DNA of 64,000 nucleotides from JADJPO01 sp963825645 (GTDB lineage Bacteria; Actinomycetota; Actinomycetes; Actinomycetales; Kineosporiaceae): the NCBI GenBank assembly GCA_963825645.1, contig CAWGTT010000010.1, positions 248,001 through 312,000 of the forward strand, given 5' to 3'. A program made the position numbers and the translations under genes. How positions within the stretch are numbered: the stretch's first letter is position 1; each line of letters starts with the position of its first letter. Shown piece by piece: positions 1 to 8,956 of this stretch. The notes under the pieces were generated by a model. The model ran no database searches. It had not been told where the DNA came from and worked only from the letters and a program-made list of their open reading frames with translations.

Positions 1-355
1 CCGCCCGCACCGCCTCGACCAGCTGCAGCCGGGGCGTGTCCTTGAGCAGGTACCCCGTCGCTCCCGCCTCCACCGCCCGCACGATGTCGCCGTCCGTGTC
101 GTAGGTGGTCAGCACCAGCACACGAGTCGCAGGATGCTCGGCGACGATCCGCGCGGTGGCTCCAGCGCCGTCCAGCCGCGGCATCCGCAGGTCCATCAGC
201 ACCACGTCGGGCGCCAGTGCGGCCACCCGCGCCAACGCCTCGTCGCCGTCGCCGGCCTCGCCGACCACCTCCAGATCGTCCTCGATGTCGAGCATCCCCA
301 CCAGACCGGACCGAACCACCGGGTGGTCGTCCACCACCAGAACCGTGATCGTCAT
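1..355 (-). CDS. Response regulator receiver (NarL/LuxR type), truncated by the window edge
   Basis: Only the N-terminal 118 codons are present; the gene runs off the left end of the window. Reading from ATG at 355, the protein has the receiver signature: acidic pair D9-D10 followed by HPVVR, the phospho-acceptor D55 in VLMDLRMP, a Thr in VLVLTTY and the Lys of LLKD. The HPVVRSG start is typical of NarL/FixJ regulators, which carry a C-terminal LuxR-type HTH; that part lies outside the window. The start overlaps the stop of the upstream histidine kinase gene by four bases (ATGA), so the two are very probably translated together and form a cognate pair that controls the adjacent ABC-2 exporter, in the manner of exporter-linked NarL-type systems. 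The DNA target cannot be seen. Confidence 0.9.
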   Translation of the reverse strand, partial: MTITVLVVDDHPVVRSGLVGMLDIEDDLEVVGEAGDGDEALARVAALAPDVVLMDLRMPRLDGAGATARIVAEHPATRVLVLTTYDTDGDIVRAVEAGATGYLLKDTPRLQLVEAVRA

Positions 356-1629
356 GACTCGCCTCCGGCCTGCGATGAACCGGCCCCGCCCGGAACGCGC
401 ACCATGACCTGGGTTCCACGACCGATCTCGCTGGTCACCGCCACCCGCCCACCGACGTCGTCGACCCGCGCCCGCATACCCGCCAACCCGAAGCCCTCGG
501 CCTGCGACACCACGAAGCCCACCCCGTCGTCCAGCACCTCGACCCGCGCGCCGCCGGCGTCCGCGACCAACCGCACTGTCACCGCCCGCGCGTTGGCGTG
601 CCGCCGGACGTTGGCCAGTGCCTCCTGGACGGCGCGCAGCAGCACCACCTCCTGGTCGCGGCCGAGCCCGACCAGCGACCCGGACACCTCGACGGCGACA
701 CCGACACCGGTGCGCTCAGAGAACCGCTGCCCCAGCCGAGTCACCGCATCGGTGAGCGTCGCGCCGTCCAGGTCGACCGGACTGAACGCAGCGACCAGCG
801 CGCGTGCCTCGGCGAGGTTCTCCCGGGCGACCGCCTCGATCGCGGTCAGACGTTCGAGCTCGCGCCGAGCATCCTCGGTCACGCTGCGCTCCGCGGCCTT
901 GGCCAGCCCGGCCTGCGCCGCCTGAGCCAGCATCACGATGCTGGTGAACCCCTGAGCCAGGGTGTCGTGGATCTCGCGCGCCATCCGCTCGCGTTCGGCC
1001 ATCACCCCTTGCGCATGGTGCGCCGATGCGAGCTCGCTGCGAGCCTGCTCGAGCTTCGAGATCAGATCGGCGCGCTGGCCGCTCTGCTCGATGACCTTCC
1101 CGATCCAGAACCCGAGCAGGATGCTGAACAGCAGCGCGATCAGCATCTGCGGGACCACGTTGCGCAGTACCCCGCTGCTCCAGCCGAGGCTCACCCCCAT
1201 GCCGACGATCGCCACGGCGGTCAGCGCGGTGCACGCCGCCATGCCCCAGCGCAGCGTCGGGGTGAACATCCATACCTGGGGGAAGACGACGAACAACAGC
1301 ATGCTCAGTGCCGGGTCCACCGAGCAGGCCAGGCCGACGACGACGATCGCCAGACAGAGGTAGGCCCAACCCGCCCGCCCCCTGGACGCCGTCCGGTCGC
1401 GCATCACCCCGACCAGGTAACCCACGGCCAGGACGGCGAGCAGTCCCCCGACCTGCCACCTCTCGGTCGACGCCAGCTCGGTCGACACCACGGTGAACAC
1501 CGTGGCCACCCCGACCATCAGCCAGAAGGCCACGTGCCAGCCGATGAGCATCCGCTCCCAGACGTCGTGCCCGGCGGCCGTGGCGCGGGAGTCCACGGCC
1601 GCCTGTGCCGAGGGCGACGGCGAGCTCAT
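352..1629 (-). CDS. Membrane sensor histidine kinase (HisKA_3 / NarL-partner type)
   Basis: 425 residues. The N-terminal half has about five or six hydrophobic segments (roughly residues 25-50, 57-76, 88-101, 108-122, 130-150 and 160-178), then a short coiled linker. The dimerisation and phospho-acceptor helix carries H221 in the motif EREIH-type 'ERERMAREIHDTLAQG', and the C-terminal ATPase has N- and G-box sequences (DDGVGF, GFGLAGMRARV). This is the layout of HisKA_3 kinases that phosphorylate NarL-type regulators. ATG 1629 was chosen because it overlaps the permease stop as ATGA; a longer reading in this frame only runs through the permease gene in the wrong frame. It is followed by the receiver gene, also with an ATGA overlap. 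The signal sensed is unknown; linkage to an exporter suggests membrane or antibiotic stress (inference). Confidence 0.92.
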   Translation of the reverse strand: MSSPSPSAQAAVDSRATAAGHDVWERMLIGWHVAFWLMVGVATVFTVVSTELASTERWQVGGLLAVLAVGYLVGVMRDRTASRGRAGWAYLCLAIVVVGLACSVDPALSMLLFVVFPQVWMFTPTLRWGMAACTALTAVAIVGMGVSLGWSSGVLRNVVPQMLIALLFSILLGFWIGKVIEQSGQRADLISKLEQARSELASAHHAQGVMAERERMAREIHDTLAQGFTSIVMLAQAAQAGLAKAAERSVTEDARRELERLTAIEAVARENLAEARALVAAFSPVDLDGATLTDAVTRLGQRFSERTGVGVAVEVSGSLVGLGRDQEVVLLRAVQEALANVRRHANARAVTVRLVADAGGARVEVLDDGVGFVVSQAEGFGLAGMRARVDDVGGRVAVTSEIGRGTQVMVRVPGGAGSSQAGGES

Positions 1630-2456
1630 CCCGCGTCCCGGCGCAGCCAGCGGAACGTCCGCACGCCGATCACCAGCCCGACGACGGTCCAGGCGAGCAG
1701 GACGGCGAACCCGGTCCCGAGCTGCCACGAGCCGGCCGGCTCCTGGGCGGCGAAGGCGTCCGGCAAGAAGACCGAGCGCATCCCCTGGGCCATCCACTTC
1801 AGCGGGAACACCTGGGCGATGTTCTGCATCCACGACGGCAGGTCGCTGTAGAGGAAGTACACCCCGGAGATGAACATCAGCACGATCACCACCGGACTCA
1901 CCACCGCGGCCGCGCTGCGCCCCGATCGCGGGACCGACGAGAACGCGACGCCGAGCACCGTGCCGGCCGCCCCACCGACCAGAAAGATGGCGAGGAACCG
2001 CGCCCACAGGGCAGCCGAGTCCGGCAGCTTGAGCCCGAACGCGAGCGCCCCGATCACCAGCAGGATGGCCGTCTGGACGATGGCGGTCACCAGGACCAGC
2101 CCGATCTTGCCGAGGAAGTAGGCCAGCGGAGGCATCGGGGTGCCGCGAAGCCGCTTCAGGGTGCCGTCGTCGCGCTCCATGGCGATCGAGATGGACAGCG
2201 ACTGGAAGCTCGACATCACCACGCCGGAGGCGATCATGCCGGCGGCGAAGTACTGCGTGAACGACACCCCGCCGCCGAGCTCCCCGGAGAAGACCGACCC
2301 GAAGATCAGCAGCATGACGATCGGGAACGCGAAGGTGAACACGACGCTGTCCCGCTCCCGGAAGAACTGACGCAGCTCGAGCCGGGTCCGGGCCAGGCCC
2401 AGGCCGATCGGGCTGACCGGCTTGGCCTGGCGGGCGAGGCCGGTCGTGGCGCTCAT
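1626..2456 (-). CDS. ABC-2 type transporter permease
   Basis: 276 residues with six predicted membrane helices and the ABC-2 membrane family pattern: an N-terminal cytoplasmic stretch ending in the conserved 'RDSVVFTFAFPIVMLLIFG' region, a central loop with MERDDGTLKRLRGTPMP, and a final helix near the C-terminus. The ERDDGTLKRLRGTP segment is characteristic of DrrB/YadH-like drug or lipid exporters. Its start overlaps the ATPase stop (ATGA) and its stop overlaps the kinase start (ATGA), so ATPase, permease, kinase and regulator form one tightly coupled operon. The substrate cannot be read from sequence. Confidence 0.93.
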   Translation of the reverse strand: MSATTGLARQAKPVSPIGLGLARTRLELRQFFRERDSVVFTFAFPIVMLLIFGSVFSGELGGGVSFTQYFAAGMIASGVVMSSFQSLSISIAMERDDGTLKRLRGTPMPPLAYFLGKIGLVLVTAIVQTAILLVIGALAFGLKLPDSAALWARFLAIFLVGGAAGTVLGVAFSSVPRSGRSAAAVVSPVVIVLMFISGVYFLYSDLPSWMQNIAQVFPLKWMAQGMRSVFLPDAFAAQEPAGSWQLGTGFAVLLAWTVVGLVIGVRTFRWLRRDAG

Positions 2457-3364
2457 CGGGCACCTCCCAGTGCGGGAGCGGCGACCGGCTCGTCGCCGAA
2501 CTCGCCATCGATCATGGACAGATACACGTCTTCCAGAGAGGGACGGACGACGCGCAGTCCCGGCACCTCACCGCCGAACCGTGCGCCCAGCTCGGTGACC
2601 AGGGCGGTCGGCGTCGGCGTGAGCTGCTCACGCACGGCACCGTCGCCGTCCTGCCAGATCACCCGGACCTCGTGCGCGACGCTGCCGCCGAGGGCGTGGG
2701 GGGTGTCCACGGCGACCAGTTGCCCGGCGCGGATCACGCCGACCCGGTCGGCCAGCTGCTCGGCCTCGTCGAGGTAGTGGGTGGTGAGCAGGATCGTCGT
2801 CCCCTCGGCGGCCAGATCGCGCACCAAGGACCAGAACGAGCGGCGGGCCTGCGGGTCGAAGCCCGTGGTCGGCTCGTCCAGGAACAACAGCTCGGGATCT
2901 CCGACGATGCCGAGCGCCACGTCCAAGCGGCGACGCTGTCCACCGGACAGGGCACGCACCCGGGTGTTCCGGCGTCCGTCGAGCCCGACCTCCGTGATCA
3001 CCTCGTCAGGGTCGCGCGGAGAGGGGTAGTAGAGGGCGAAGTGCCGCACCAGCTCCTGCACCGTCAGCTCGGGTGCCTCGCTGGTGGTCTGCGGCACGAT
3101 GCCGATCCGCGATCGCCAGCCGCCGCTGCCGTCGGCGGGGTCGGTGCCGAGCACGGTGACCTCACCGGCGTCGCGCTGTCGGTAACCCTCGAGGATCTCG
3201 ACGGTCGTCGTCTTGCCGGCCCCGTTGGGACCGAGCAGCGCGAACACCTCACCGGTGCGGATATCCAGGTCTACGTCGTCCACGACCCGGGTGCCGGCGT
3301 ACTGCTTCACCAGACCCCGGACCCGGACGGCGACCTCAGGTGTCGAGCTCAGTGATGTCGTCAT
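2453..3364 (-). CDS. ABC transporter ATP-binding protein (drug/efflux exporter type)
   Basis: 303 residues from ATG 3364. Walker A is LLGPNGAGKTTT, the signature is LSGGQRRRLD, Walker B is LLFLDEPTTGFD and the H-loop is LLTTHYLDEAEQLADR. This is the CcmA/DrrA class that pairs with ABC-2 permeases. The frame stays open upstream of 3364, but the added sequence is Arg/Pro-rich with no family match, and ATG 3364 directly precedes the typical N-terminus (AVRVRGLVKQYAG). First gene of a four-gene operon (ATPase-permease-kinase-regulator) transcribed leftwards, divergent from the amino-acid permease gene at 3568; the shared upstream region is about 200 bp. Confidence 0.95.
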   Translation of the reverse strand: MTTSLSSTPEVAVRVRGLVKQYAGTRVVDDVDLDIRTGEVFALLGPNGAGKTTTVEILEGYRQRDAGEVTVLGTDPADGSGGWRSRIGIVPQTTSEAPELTVQELVRHFALYYPSPRDPDEVITEVGLDGRRNTRVRALSGGQRRRLDVALGIVGDPELLFLDEPTTGFDPQARRSFWSLVRDLAAEGTTILLTTHYLDEAEQLADRVGVIRAGQLVAVDTPHALGGSVAHEVRVIWQDGDGAVREQLTPTPTALVTELGARFGGEVPGLRVVRPSLEDVYLSMIDGEFGDEPVAAPALGGAR

Positions 3365-3567
3365 GGGTCCAGCCTGCTCCGCTCCCGCTGCGGATGGAAC
3401 GACCGGGCGGTGCACCCGGCCGTCCACCGGTCGGTGGACGGCGGCTGCGTCGAGCCATCGACGACTACCCCTCCGGGGATTGACAGTGCGAGAGAGGGCA
3501 GGAGCAGACTTCGCCCGTGCGGCGGCACAGTGACCGCCCACCTCCCCGGCGTCACATAGGAGGCCCG

Positions 3568-5097
3568 GTGTCCCATCCAACCTCGTCTGAGCCCCCGGCC
3601 GGCCCGCAGCGCAAGGTCGGCAATGTCACCTACCACGAGGCGAGCGGTGACTACTTCACCCAACGCACGCTACGTCGCCACGCCGGGCTGTTCGCCCTGT
3701 GGGCGCTCGGCGTCGGCGCTGTTATCTCGGGGGACTTCTTCGGCTGGAACTTCGGTCTGGCCCAAGGGGGTTTCGGCGGTCTGCTGATCGCCACCGCCAT
3801 CGTCACGGTGATGTACCTGGGGCTGGTCTACAGCATCGCCGAGATGACCGCGGCGCTGCGGCACACCGGCGGTGCGTACTCGTTCTCGCGGTCGGCGATC
3901 GGTCCATGGGGAGGCTTCATCACCGGTCTGGCCGAGACCATCGAGTATGTCCTCACCCCGGCGGTCATCGTGGTCGGCATCGGGGGGTACATGTCGGCGA
4001 TCACCGACGACCTGTTCGGCTTCAACCTGCCGGCTCCGCTGTGGTGGCTCATCTTCTACCTGATCTTCGTGGGACTGAACGTGGTCGGCGTCGAGACCAG
4101 CTTCCGGGTCACGGTCGTCGTCTGCCTGGCCGCGCTCGCCGTCCTGGCGGTGTTCTTCGTCGGCGCCCTCACGAAGTTCGACTCGAGCCTGCTGAACAAC
4201 ATCGAGCCGGAGGCCGGCAACTCGACCTTCCTACCGTTCGGGGCGACCGGGATCCTGTTCGCGCTGCCGTTCGCCATCTGGTTCTACCTGGCCATCGAGG
4301 AGCTGCCGCTCGCCGCCGAGGAGACCCACGACCCCCAGCGGAACCTGCCCAAGGCGATCGTCGTCGGCATGATCACTCTGATCGTCACCGCGTTCCTGAC
4401 GCTGTTCCTCAACACCGGTCTGGCGCCGGGGGCAGCGGGTCTGGGCTCCTCGGACGAACCACTGTTCGACGGCTTCAAGGCCATCTTCGGCGGTGGGATC
4501 GGTGCGTCGGTGCTGGCGCTGATTGCGGTGTTCGGCCTGGTGGCCAGCTTCCACACGATCATCTACGCCTACGGCCGCAACATCTACTCACTCTCCCGGG
4601 CGGGTTACTACCCGCAGTGGATGTCGGTCACCCACGGGAGGCGGCAGACCCCCCATGTGGCACTCCTGGTCGGTGCCGTGGTCGGGTACGTGGTCTGCCT
4701 GATCCTGCAGTACTCCGCGTCCGATGCGGTCGGCGCGGCGCTGCTGACCATGGCCGTGTTCGGCGCAGTGATCTCCTACATCATGCAGATGGTCTCGTTC
4801 GTGATCCTGCGCCGCAGGCTGCCCGACATCGAGCGGCCCTACGTCAGCCCGATGGGCGTGGCCGGCGCGGTGATCGCCGCCGTGATCGCGGCGGTGACCC
4901 TGATCGCCCTGCCGTTCAGCGCCGACTACCGGCCGGGTGTGATCGGGACCGCCCTGTGGCTCGCGGCGGGCGCGGTGTGGTTCGCGTTCGTCTCCCGGCA
5001 CAAGCTGGTGCTCTCCCCGGAGGAGGAGTTCGCCGTCAGCGGCGGCGTCCACGGCAACCCGGACAAGGAGGGCTACGGCCAGATGCACGTCGAGTGA
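3568..5097 (+). CDS. APC-family permease resembling ethanolamine permease (EAT)
   Basis: 509 residues with about 12 hydrophobic helices. The first helix carries GVGAVISGDFFGWNFGLAQG, nearly the signature of the ethanolamine transporter family within the APC superfamily; later segments such as AEMTAALRHTGGAYSF fit the same fold. Likely role: proton-coupled uptake of ethanolamine or a related small amine across the cytoplasmic membrane. GTG 3568 was chosen because AGGAGG at 3558-3563 lies 4 bases upstream; the in-frame ATG at 3517 has no ribosome site and adds an Arg/Pro-rich tail. No ethanolamine ammonia-lyase genes are adjacent, so substrate and pathway remain inferred from family similarity alone. 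Confidence 0.85.
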   Translation: MSHPTSSEPPAGPQRKVGNVTYHEASGDYFTQRTLRRHAGLFALWALGVGAVISGDFFGWNFGLAQGGFGGLLIATAIVTVMYLGLVYSIAEMTAALRHTGGAYSFSRSAIGPWGGFITGLAETIEYVLTPAVIVVGIGGYMSAITDDLFGFNLPAPLWWLIFYLIFVGLNVVGVETSFRVTVVVCLAALAVLAVFFVGALTKFDSSLLNNIEPEAGNSTFLPFGATGILFALPFAIWFYLAIEELPLAAEETHDPQRNLPKAIVVGMITLIVTAFLTLFLNTGLAPGAAGLGSSDEPLFDGFKAIFGGGIGASVLALIAVFGLVASFHTIIYAYGRNIYSLSRAGYYPQWMSVTHGRRQTPHVALLVGAVVGYVVCLILQYSASDAVGAALLTMAVFGAVISYIMQMVSFVILRRRLPDIERPYVSPMGVAGAVIAAVIAAVTLIALPFSADYRPGVIGTALWLAAGAVWFAFVSRHKLVLSPEEEFAVSGGVHGNPDKEGYGQMHVE

Positions 5098-5129
5098 CCC
5101 GCCGATCCCCGACGCGGCCTTGATCTACT

Positions 5130-5199
5130 TCCGAATTCACCACAACCCCGCCAGATCGCGATCCTGAGCCCTGCTGAGCGGGGTTGTGGTGAATTCGGA
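5130..5199. repeat. Perfect 22-bp inverted repeat (hairpin, 26-nt loop)
   Basis: Arms at 5130-5151 and 5178-5199 are exact reverse complements. The arm core reads GGGGTTGTGGTGAATTC. There is no T run on the plus strand, so it is not a textbook rho-independent terminator, although it lies just after the permease gene stop (5097) and before the PBP gene. The core resembles the hairpin at 48161-48209, suggesting a dispersed palindromic element. Confidence 0.85.
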
Positions 5200-5226
5200 C
5201 GGCAATCGGTGCGCTTGGATATGTCC

Positions 5227-7116
5227 ATGCGAACTGCGCTCGTGCTCGGCGCCGTCGCCGCGCTGGCCGCGGCCGGCGGCGGGACCGCCTACTACCTGAA
5301 CCACCGTGCCGGAGCCGAGCAGGACCGGGCCGCCACCGCGGTGATCGACGCCTTCGCAGCCGGCTGGCAGAAGCAGGACCCCTCCGGCGTCCCGTTCGCC
5401 CAGGCGGACGCCGCGGCCTCCTTCACCCCGACCGTCGAAGGTTTGGCCGCCGGCAAGGTCGTGGTTCAGCCGGGCCGCGTGCGCCGCAGCGGGGACCTGG
5501 CCACGGCAGAGCTGGAGGTCACCTGGACCCTGACCGGCGACGTCCCCTGGACCTATCAGGTGCCCGCGCGGGCCGAGCGCTCTCAAGAGCGGTGGGTGAT
5601 CGCCAAGCCCACACAGGGCAGCTACTGGAACGCCGACCTGAACCCGGGCGACGCCCTCGCCGCCAAGCGGACCGATGGGTCACGCGGTGGCCTGCTGGGC
5701 CGCGACGGAAAGCCCCTGATGCCACTGGGCACCGTGTACCCGGTGCAGCTCGATCCCGCGCGGGCGACCCCGGAGGTGGCCGCCCAGCTGGAGAAGCTGG
5801 TCAAGGCCGAACCGGGCAGCCTGGTCGCCAAACTGGCCGCAGCGAAGGCGTCCGGGTCGAAGGCGCCGATCCCGGTGATCACGTACCGAGAGTCGGACTT
5901 CGCCGCACGGCAGGGCGCCCTCGACGCCCTCGCCGGAGTGATCTACCCCAAGACCGTGCAACCCCTGGCCACCGACCGTGAGTTCGGTCAACCGCTCTTG
6001 GGCTCGTTCGGGGAGGTCACCGCCGAGATCGTCAAGGAGAGCGACGGCCGGTACACCGCCGGCGACCGGGCCGGCATCAGTGGGCTGCAGCGCACCTACG
6101 ACTCGGTGCTGTCAGGCACGCCCGGCATCAAGGTCACCACGACCACCGGCAAGATCCTGTTCGAGAAGGAGGCGGTGGACGGCAAGGACGTGCAGCTGAC
6201 GCTCGACCCGGCGGTACAGCGCGCAGCGGAGCGCGCGCTGACGGTCACTGCTGATGTGCCGGCGGCGTTCGTCGTCATCGACGTTCCCACCGGTGACGTC
6301 GTCGCCGCGGCGAACCGGCCGTGGTTCGGCTTCGACCGCGCGATCACCGGGCGGTTCCCGCCCGGCTCGACGTTCAAGATCGCCTCGAGCTACGCCCTGC
6401 TCAGCGCCGGCGACGTGAGCCTCACCGAACCGGTCAGCTGCCCCCGCACGTTCACCGTCGACGGGCGCGAGTTCACCAACTACGAGGGCGAGACCCTCGG
6501 GTCGCCGACGTTCGCCGACGACGTCACGCACTCGTGCAACACAGCGTTCGTCCAGCTGTCGGCCCGGCTCGGGGACGGCGACCTGGCCTCCGCGGCGACG
6601 GCGCTGGGCATCGGAGCCGGCTGGGCCGCCACCCTCGATGTTCCCGACGCCTTCGACGGATCGGTGCCGCAGAACAACGGCAAGACCGACAAGGCCGCCG
6701 CGACCATCGGGCAGGGCCGCGACCTCGTCTCGCCGATGGCACTCGCGGTGATGACCGGATCGGTCGCCCGCGGCAGCTACGTGCCGCCGGCGCTGGTGAC
6801 CTCACCGGCGCCCGAGGGTCAGGACCGGACGCCCAGTCCGCTGGACGAGAAGGCCGTCGCGGATCTGCGCACGGTGCTGCGCTCGGTGGTGACCGAGGGC
6901 ACCGCGACGGCGCTGGCCGGGGCACCCGGCGGTCCGGTGTTCGGCAAGACCGGGACGGCGGAGTTCGGCACCGCCACTCCACCGAAGACGCATGCGTGGT
7001 TCACCGGGTACCAGGGCGACATCGCGTTCGCCGTCCTCGTCGAGGAGGGCCGCAGCGGAGGCTCGGTGGCCGCACCGATCGCCCGGTCGTTCCTGACCGC
7101 CCTGGCCGGCCGGTAG
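5227..7116 (+). CDS. Class B penicillin-binding protein with NTF2-like N-terminal domain
   Basis: About 629 residues. The N-terminus is an uncleaved or signal-type helix (MRTALVLGAVAALAAAGGG), followed by an NTF2-like domain (roughly residues 30-140), a PBP dimerisation region (to about 300) and the transpeptidase domain. The active-site motifs are present: STFK in PPGSTFKIAS, SCN in HSCNTAFVQLS, and KTG in FGKTGTAEFG. It cross-links peptidoglycan on the outer face of the membrane and belongs to the class with an NTF2-like (MecA-N type) domain, as in Mycobacterium PBP-lipo, though no lipobox Cys is seen here. The start is uncertain: GTG 5209 and ATG 5221 are in frame, but only ATG 5227 has even a weak GGA ribosome site at usable distance. 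It is monocistronic as far as can be seen. Confidence 0.93.
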   Translation: MRTALVLGAVAALAAAGGGTAYYLNHRAGAEQDRAATAVIDAFAAGWQKQDPSGVPFAQADAAASFTPTVEGLAAGKVVVQPGRVRRSGDLATAELEVTWTLTGDVPWTYQVPARAERSQERWVIAKPTQGSYWNADLNPGDALAAKRTDGSRGGLLGRDGKPLMPLGTVYPVQLDPARATPEVAAQLEKLVKAEPGSLVAKLAAAKASGSKAPIPVITYRESDFAARQGALDALAGVIYPKTVQPLATDREFGQPLLGSFGEVTAEIVKESDGRYTAGDRAGISGLQRTYDSVLSGTPGIKVTTTTGKILFEKEAVDGKDVQLTLDPAVQRAAERALTVTADVPAAFVVIDVPTGDVVAAANRPWFGFDRAITGRFPPGSTFKIASSYALLSAGDVSLTEPVSCPRTFTVDGREFTNYEGETLGSPTFADDVTHSCNTAFVQLSARLGDGDLASAATALGIGAGWAATLDVPDAFDGSVPQNNGKTDKAAATIGQGRDLVSPMALAVMTGSVARGSYVPPALVTSPAPEGQDRTPSPLDEKAVADLRTVLRSVVTEGTATALAGAPGGPVFGKTGTAEFGTATPPKTHAWFTGYQGDIAFAVLVEEGRSGGSVAAPIARSFLTALAGR

Positions 7117-7167
7117 GAACCGGCCAGCGGCCAGCCGACCCCCAGGCCGATCGCCGGACGAACCAGG

Positions 7168-7431
7168 TCACCAGCGGCCGGCCGCACGCAGCGCGACCTC
7201 GTCGAGCACCTCGATGTGGTACCGCTCGAGGCTGAGGACCCCGGACCGCTCCAGCCGGCGCAGCGCCTGGTTCGCCGTCGACCGGGAGGTCCCGGCCAGG
7301 CCGGCCAGCTCCTCCTGGGTGATCGGCACGCTGGATCCGCAGAACACCCGGGTCGCCTCCCAGAGCCGGCGGGCGACGCGCCGGTCGGACGTCGCCGCGC
7401 GGGGTCGTCGTCCGGATCGTGGCGTGGCCAC
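7168..7431 (-). pseudogene. Crp/Fnr-type winged-helix fragment lacking the cyclic-nucleotide domain
   Basis: An 87-codon reading frame whose second half matches the Crp/Fnr DNA-binding domain: ITQEELAGLAGTSRSTANQALRRLERSGVLSL, then a short wing ending EVLDEVAL. A normal family member is about 220 residues with an N-terminal effector-binding barrel; none of the frames upstream of 7431 encodes one. It is therefore either a truncated gene or a stand-alone HTH protein starting at GTG 7431. Truncation is favoured because it lies at the edge of a run of gene remnants, downstream of the PBP gene and convergent with it. Confidence 0.6.
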
Positions 7432-7927
7432 GGGTGATCACATGCAAAGCGTCGCCGAGGAGCCGCTCCCGCTCCCTCTGCGGGACGCACCGAGAAGCGT
7501 GTGATGCACACTCTCAGCCCATCGCGGCGGCGGGGCGGCGCCAGTCGCCCAGCGTCGTCAGCCCGCCTCACCTCCCCGGTACTGCTGCCAGGCCTGCTGG
7601 GTCAGCCCCATCGGCCTGGGTGCGGCGGTTACCTCGCTCTCGCCCGTCGGAATGGGCAGCGCAACGCGGCGAGTCCGCCGGCTGCCAGGGCCCCGACGAT
7701 CGCCACGAGGCACCCACGCTGCCGCCGCACCGGAGTGCGGACCTCGGGGGCTCGGTGGTCGTCAGGGGCCTTGGGACTGCTGGTCCGCGAGCGCTCCACG
7801 AGTGGGGTCGTTCGCGTCGGCTCGTTCACCGTGGGTGGGGCCGGACGGCGGGGGGGAACCTCACGGAACGTGGCTCTGACCTGCAGTGACCCGCCCCCGC
7901 CCGTTACGGACGCCGGGGAGTCGCCCG
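7432..7927. other. Interval without a supportable gene
   Basis: Frames are open on both strands, as expected at this GC content, but none gives a recognisable domain, a ribosome site with a sensible start, or a family-like sequence. A minus-strand frame ends near 7629 with a short hydrophobic stretch (CLVAIVGALAAGGLAAL) after a Pro-rich segment; it has no convincing start and is not called. The interval probably holds decayed sequence. Confidence 0.5.
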
Positions 7928-8873
7928 ATGCCGTCACCAGCCCTCCGTTCGAAGTCCAGCGGGTGGGTCGCGGGCGGGAGTGCTGCCGGCGCTGGCTGCG
8001 GCTCCTGCCGGCGTGCGCGAACTCACCGACAGGGTGGACGTCGTCGATCCCGACCTGCTTCCGGCGTTCCTGCGGGTCCTGGGCGCCTCCGACCTGGTGC
8101 GACACAAGGACGGCCTCTGGCAGGTCACCTCCCGAGCGCGCGCCGTGCTCGAGGACGAGGTGGCCCGGGCTGCTGCGATCGCCTTCGGGACCTACTACGC
8201 CGAGCTGTACCGGGGCCTGCCCGGGCAGCTGCGCGGTGAGCCGGCGCGCACGGATCTCGACGACCACGCCGACACGATCGCGGTGCTGTCCCGGGAATGC
8301 AGCCCCTGGTGGATCACGCCGTTCGTGCCACAGTTGCCCGGGTGGCGCCGGCGCGGTGTCGGACGTGGGGTGCGGTACGGGTCACCAGCTGGAGCTGATG
8401 CTCACCGAGGCACCGCGCGCCTACGGTGTGGGCCCGACATCGCACCCACGGTGGTCGAGCTCGCTCGAGCTCGGCTGGGCCGAGCGGGGTTGCTGGATCG
8501 CTCAATGGTCCTTGTTGCGGACGTCGAGAGCCTGCCCAGCCGGATCGAGGACCTCGGCGGCCCGGTCGATCTGGTGCTCCTGGCCAATGTCCTGTACTAC
8601 TGGCCAAGAACAGTGCGGGTCCGACTCCTGACGCGCCGTGAGCGACCTGGTCCGCACCGACGGCAGCTGCTCCTCATCACCACCGTGACGGCGCCGGACC
8701 TGTTCACCCACCACTTCGATCTGCTGCTGCAGGCACAGGGCCGTGGCATCGGCCTACCCACCACCGACGAGCTGCGCCGTCACCTGGCTGATTCCGGACT
8801 ACGTCCCGGGCCGGGTGACCACGTCGCCCCGGGAGTCCCCATCGTGGCGGTCACGGCCCAGCGGGCGAGATGA
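7928..8873 (+). pseudogene. SAM-dependent methyltransferase with N-terminal winged helix, broken by several frame changes
   Basis: The main frame reads an N-terminal winged-helix region (LTDRVDVVDPDLLPAFLRVL, then GLWQVTSRARAVL) and, further on, methyltransferase parts (DIAPTVVELARARLG, VDLVLLANVLYYW, LLLITTVTAPDLF). The SAM-binding motif I (VSDVGCGTGHQLELML) lies in another frame at about 8355-8435, with the main frame resuming at about 8440. A second out-of-frame piece, VSDLVRTDGS, lies near 8640-8670 before the main frame returns. At least four single-base frame changes are therefore needed to restore one protein of about 300 residues. Upstream of about 7980 the N-terminus is unclear. Either a true pseudogene or a run of sequencing errors; the surrounding remnants favour decay. 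Confidence 0.75.
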
Positions 8874-8956
8874 CTCGACGAAGACACCCCGGTTCCGGTG
8901 AGCTTGGGCGAGGGTCACCGGCCGTTCTCAGGCCGTGAACCGCACTCCCAGGTCAC

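Noticed and set aside
2509..3580. Extended start of the ABC ATPase up to 3580
   Set aside because: The extra 72 residues have no family match and no ribosome site; ATG 3364 directly precedes the conserved start.
7501..8631. 376-codon plus-strand frame
   Set aside because: Only a short piece (the methyltransferase motif I) is family-like; the rest is a shadow, so it is treated as part of the frameshifted methyltransferase.
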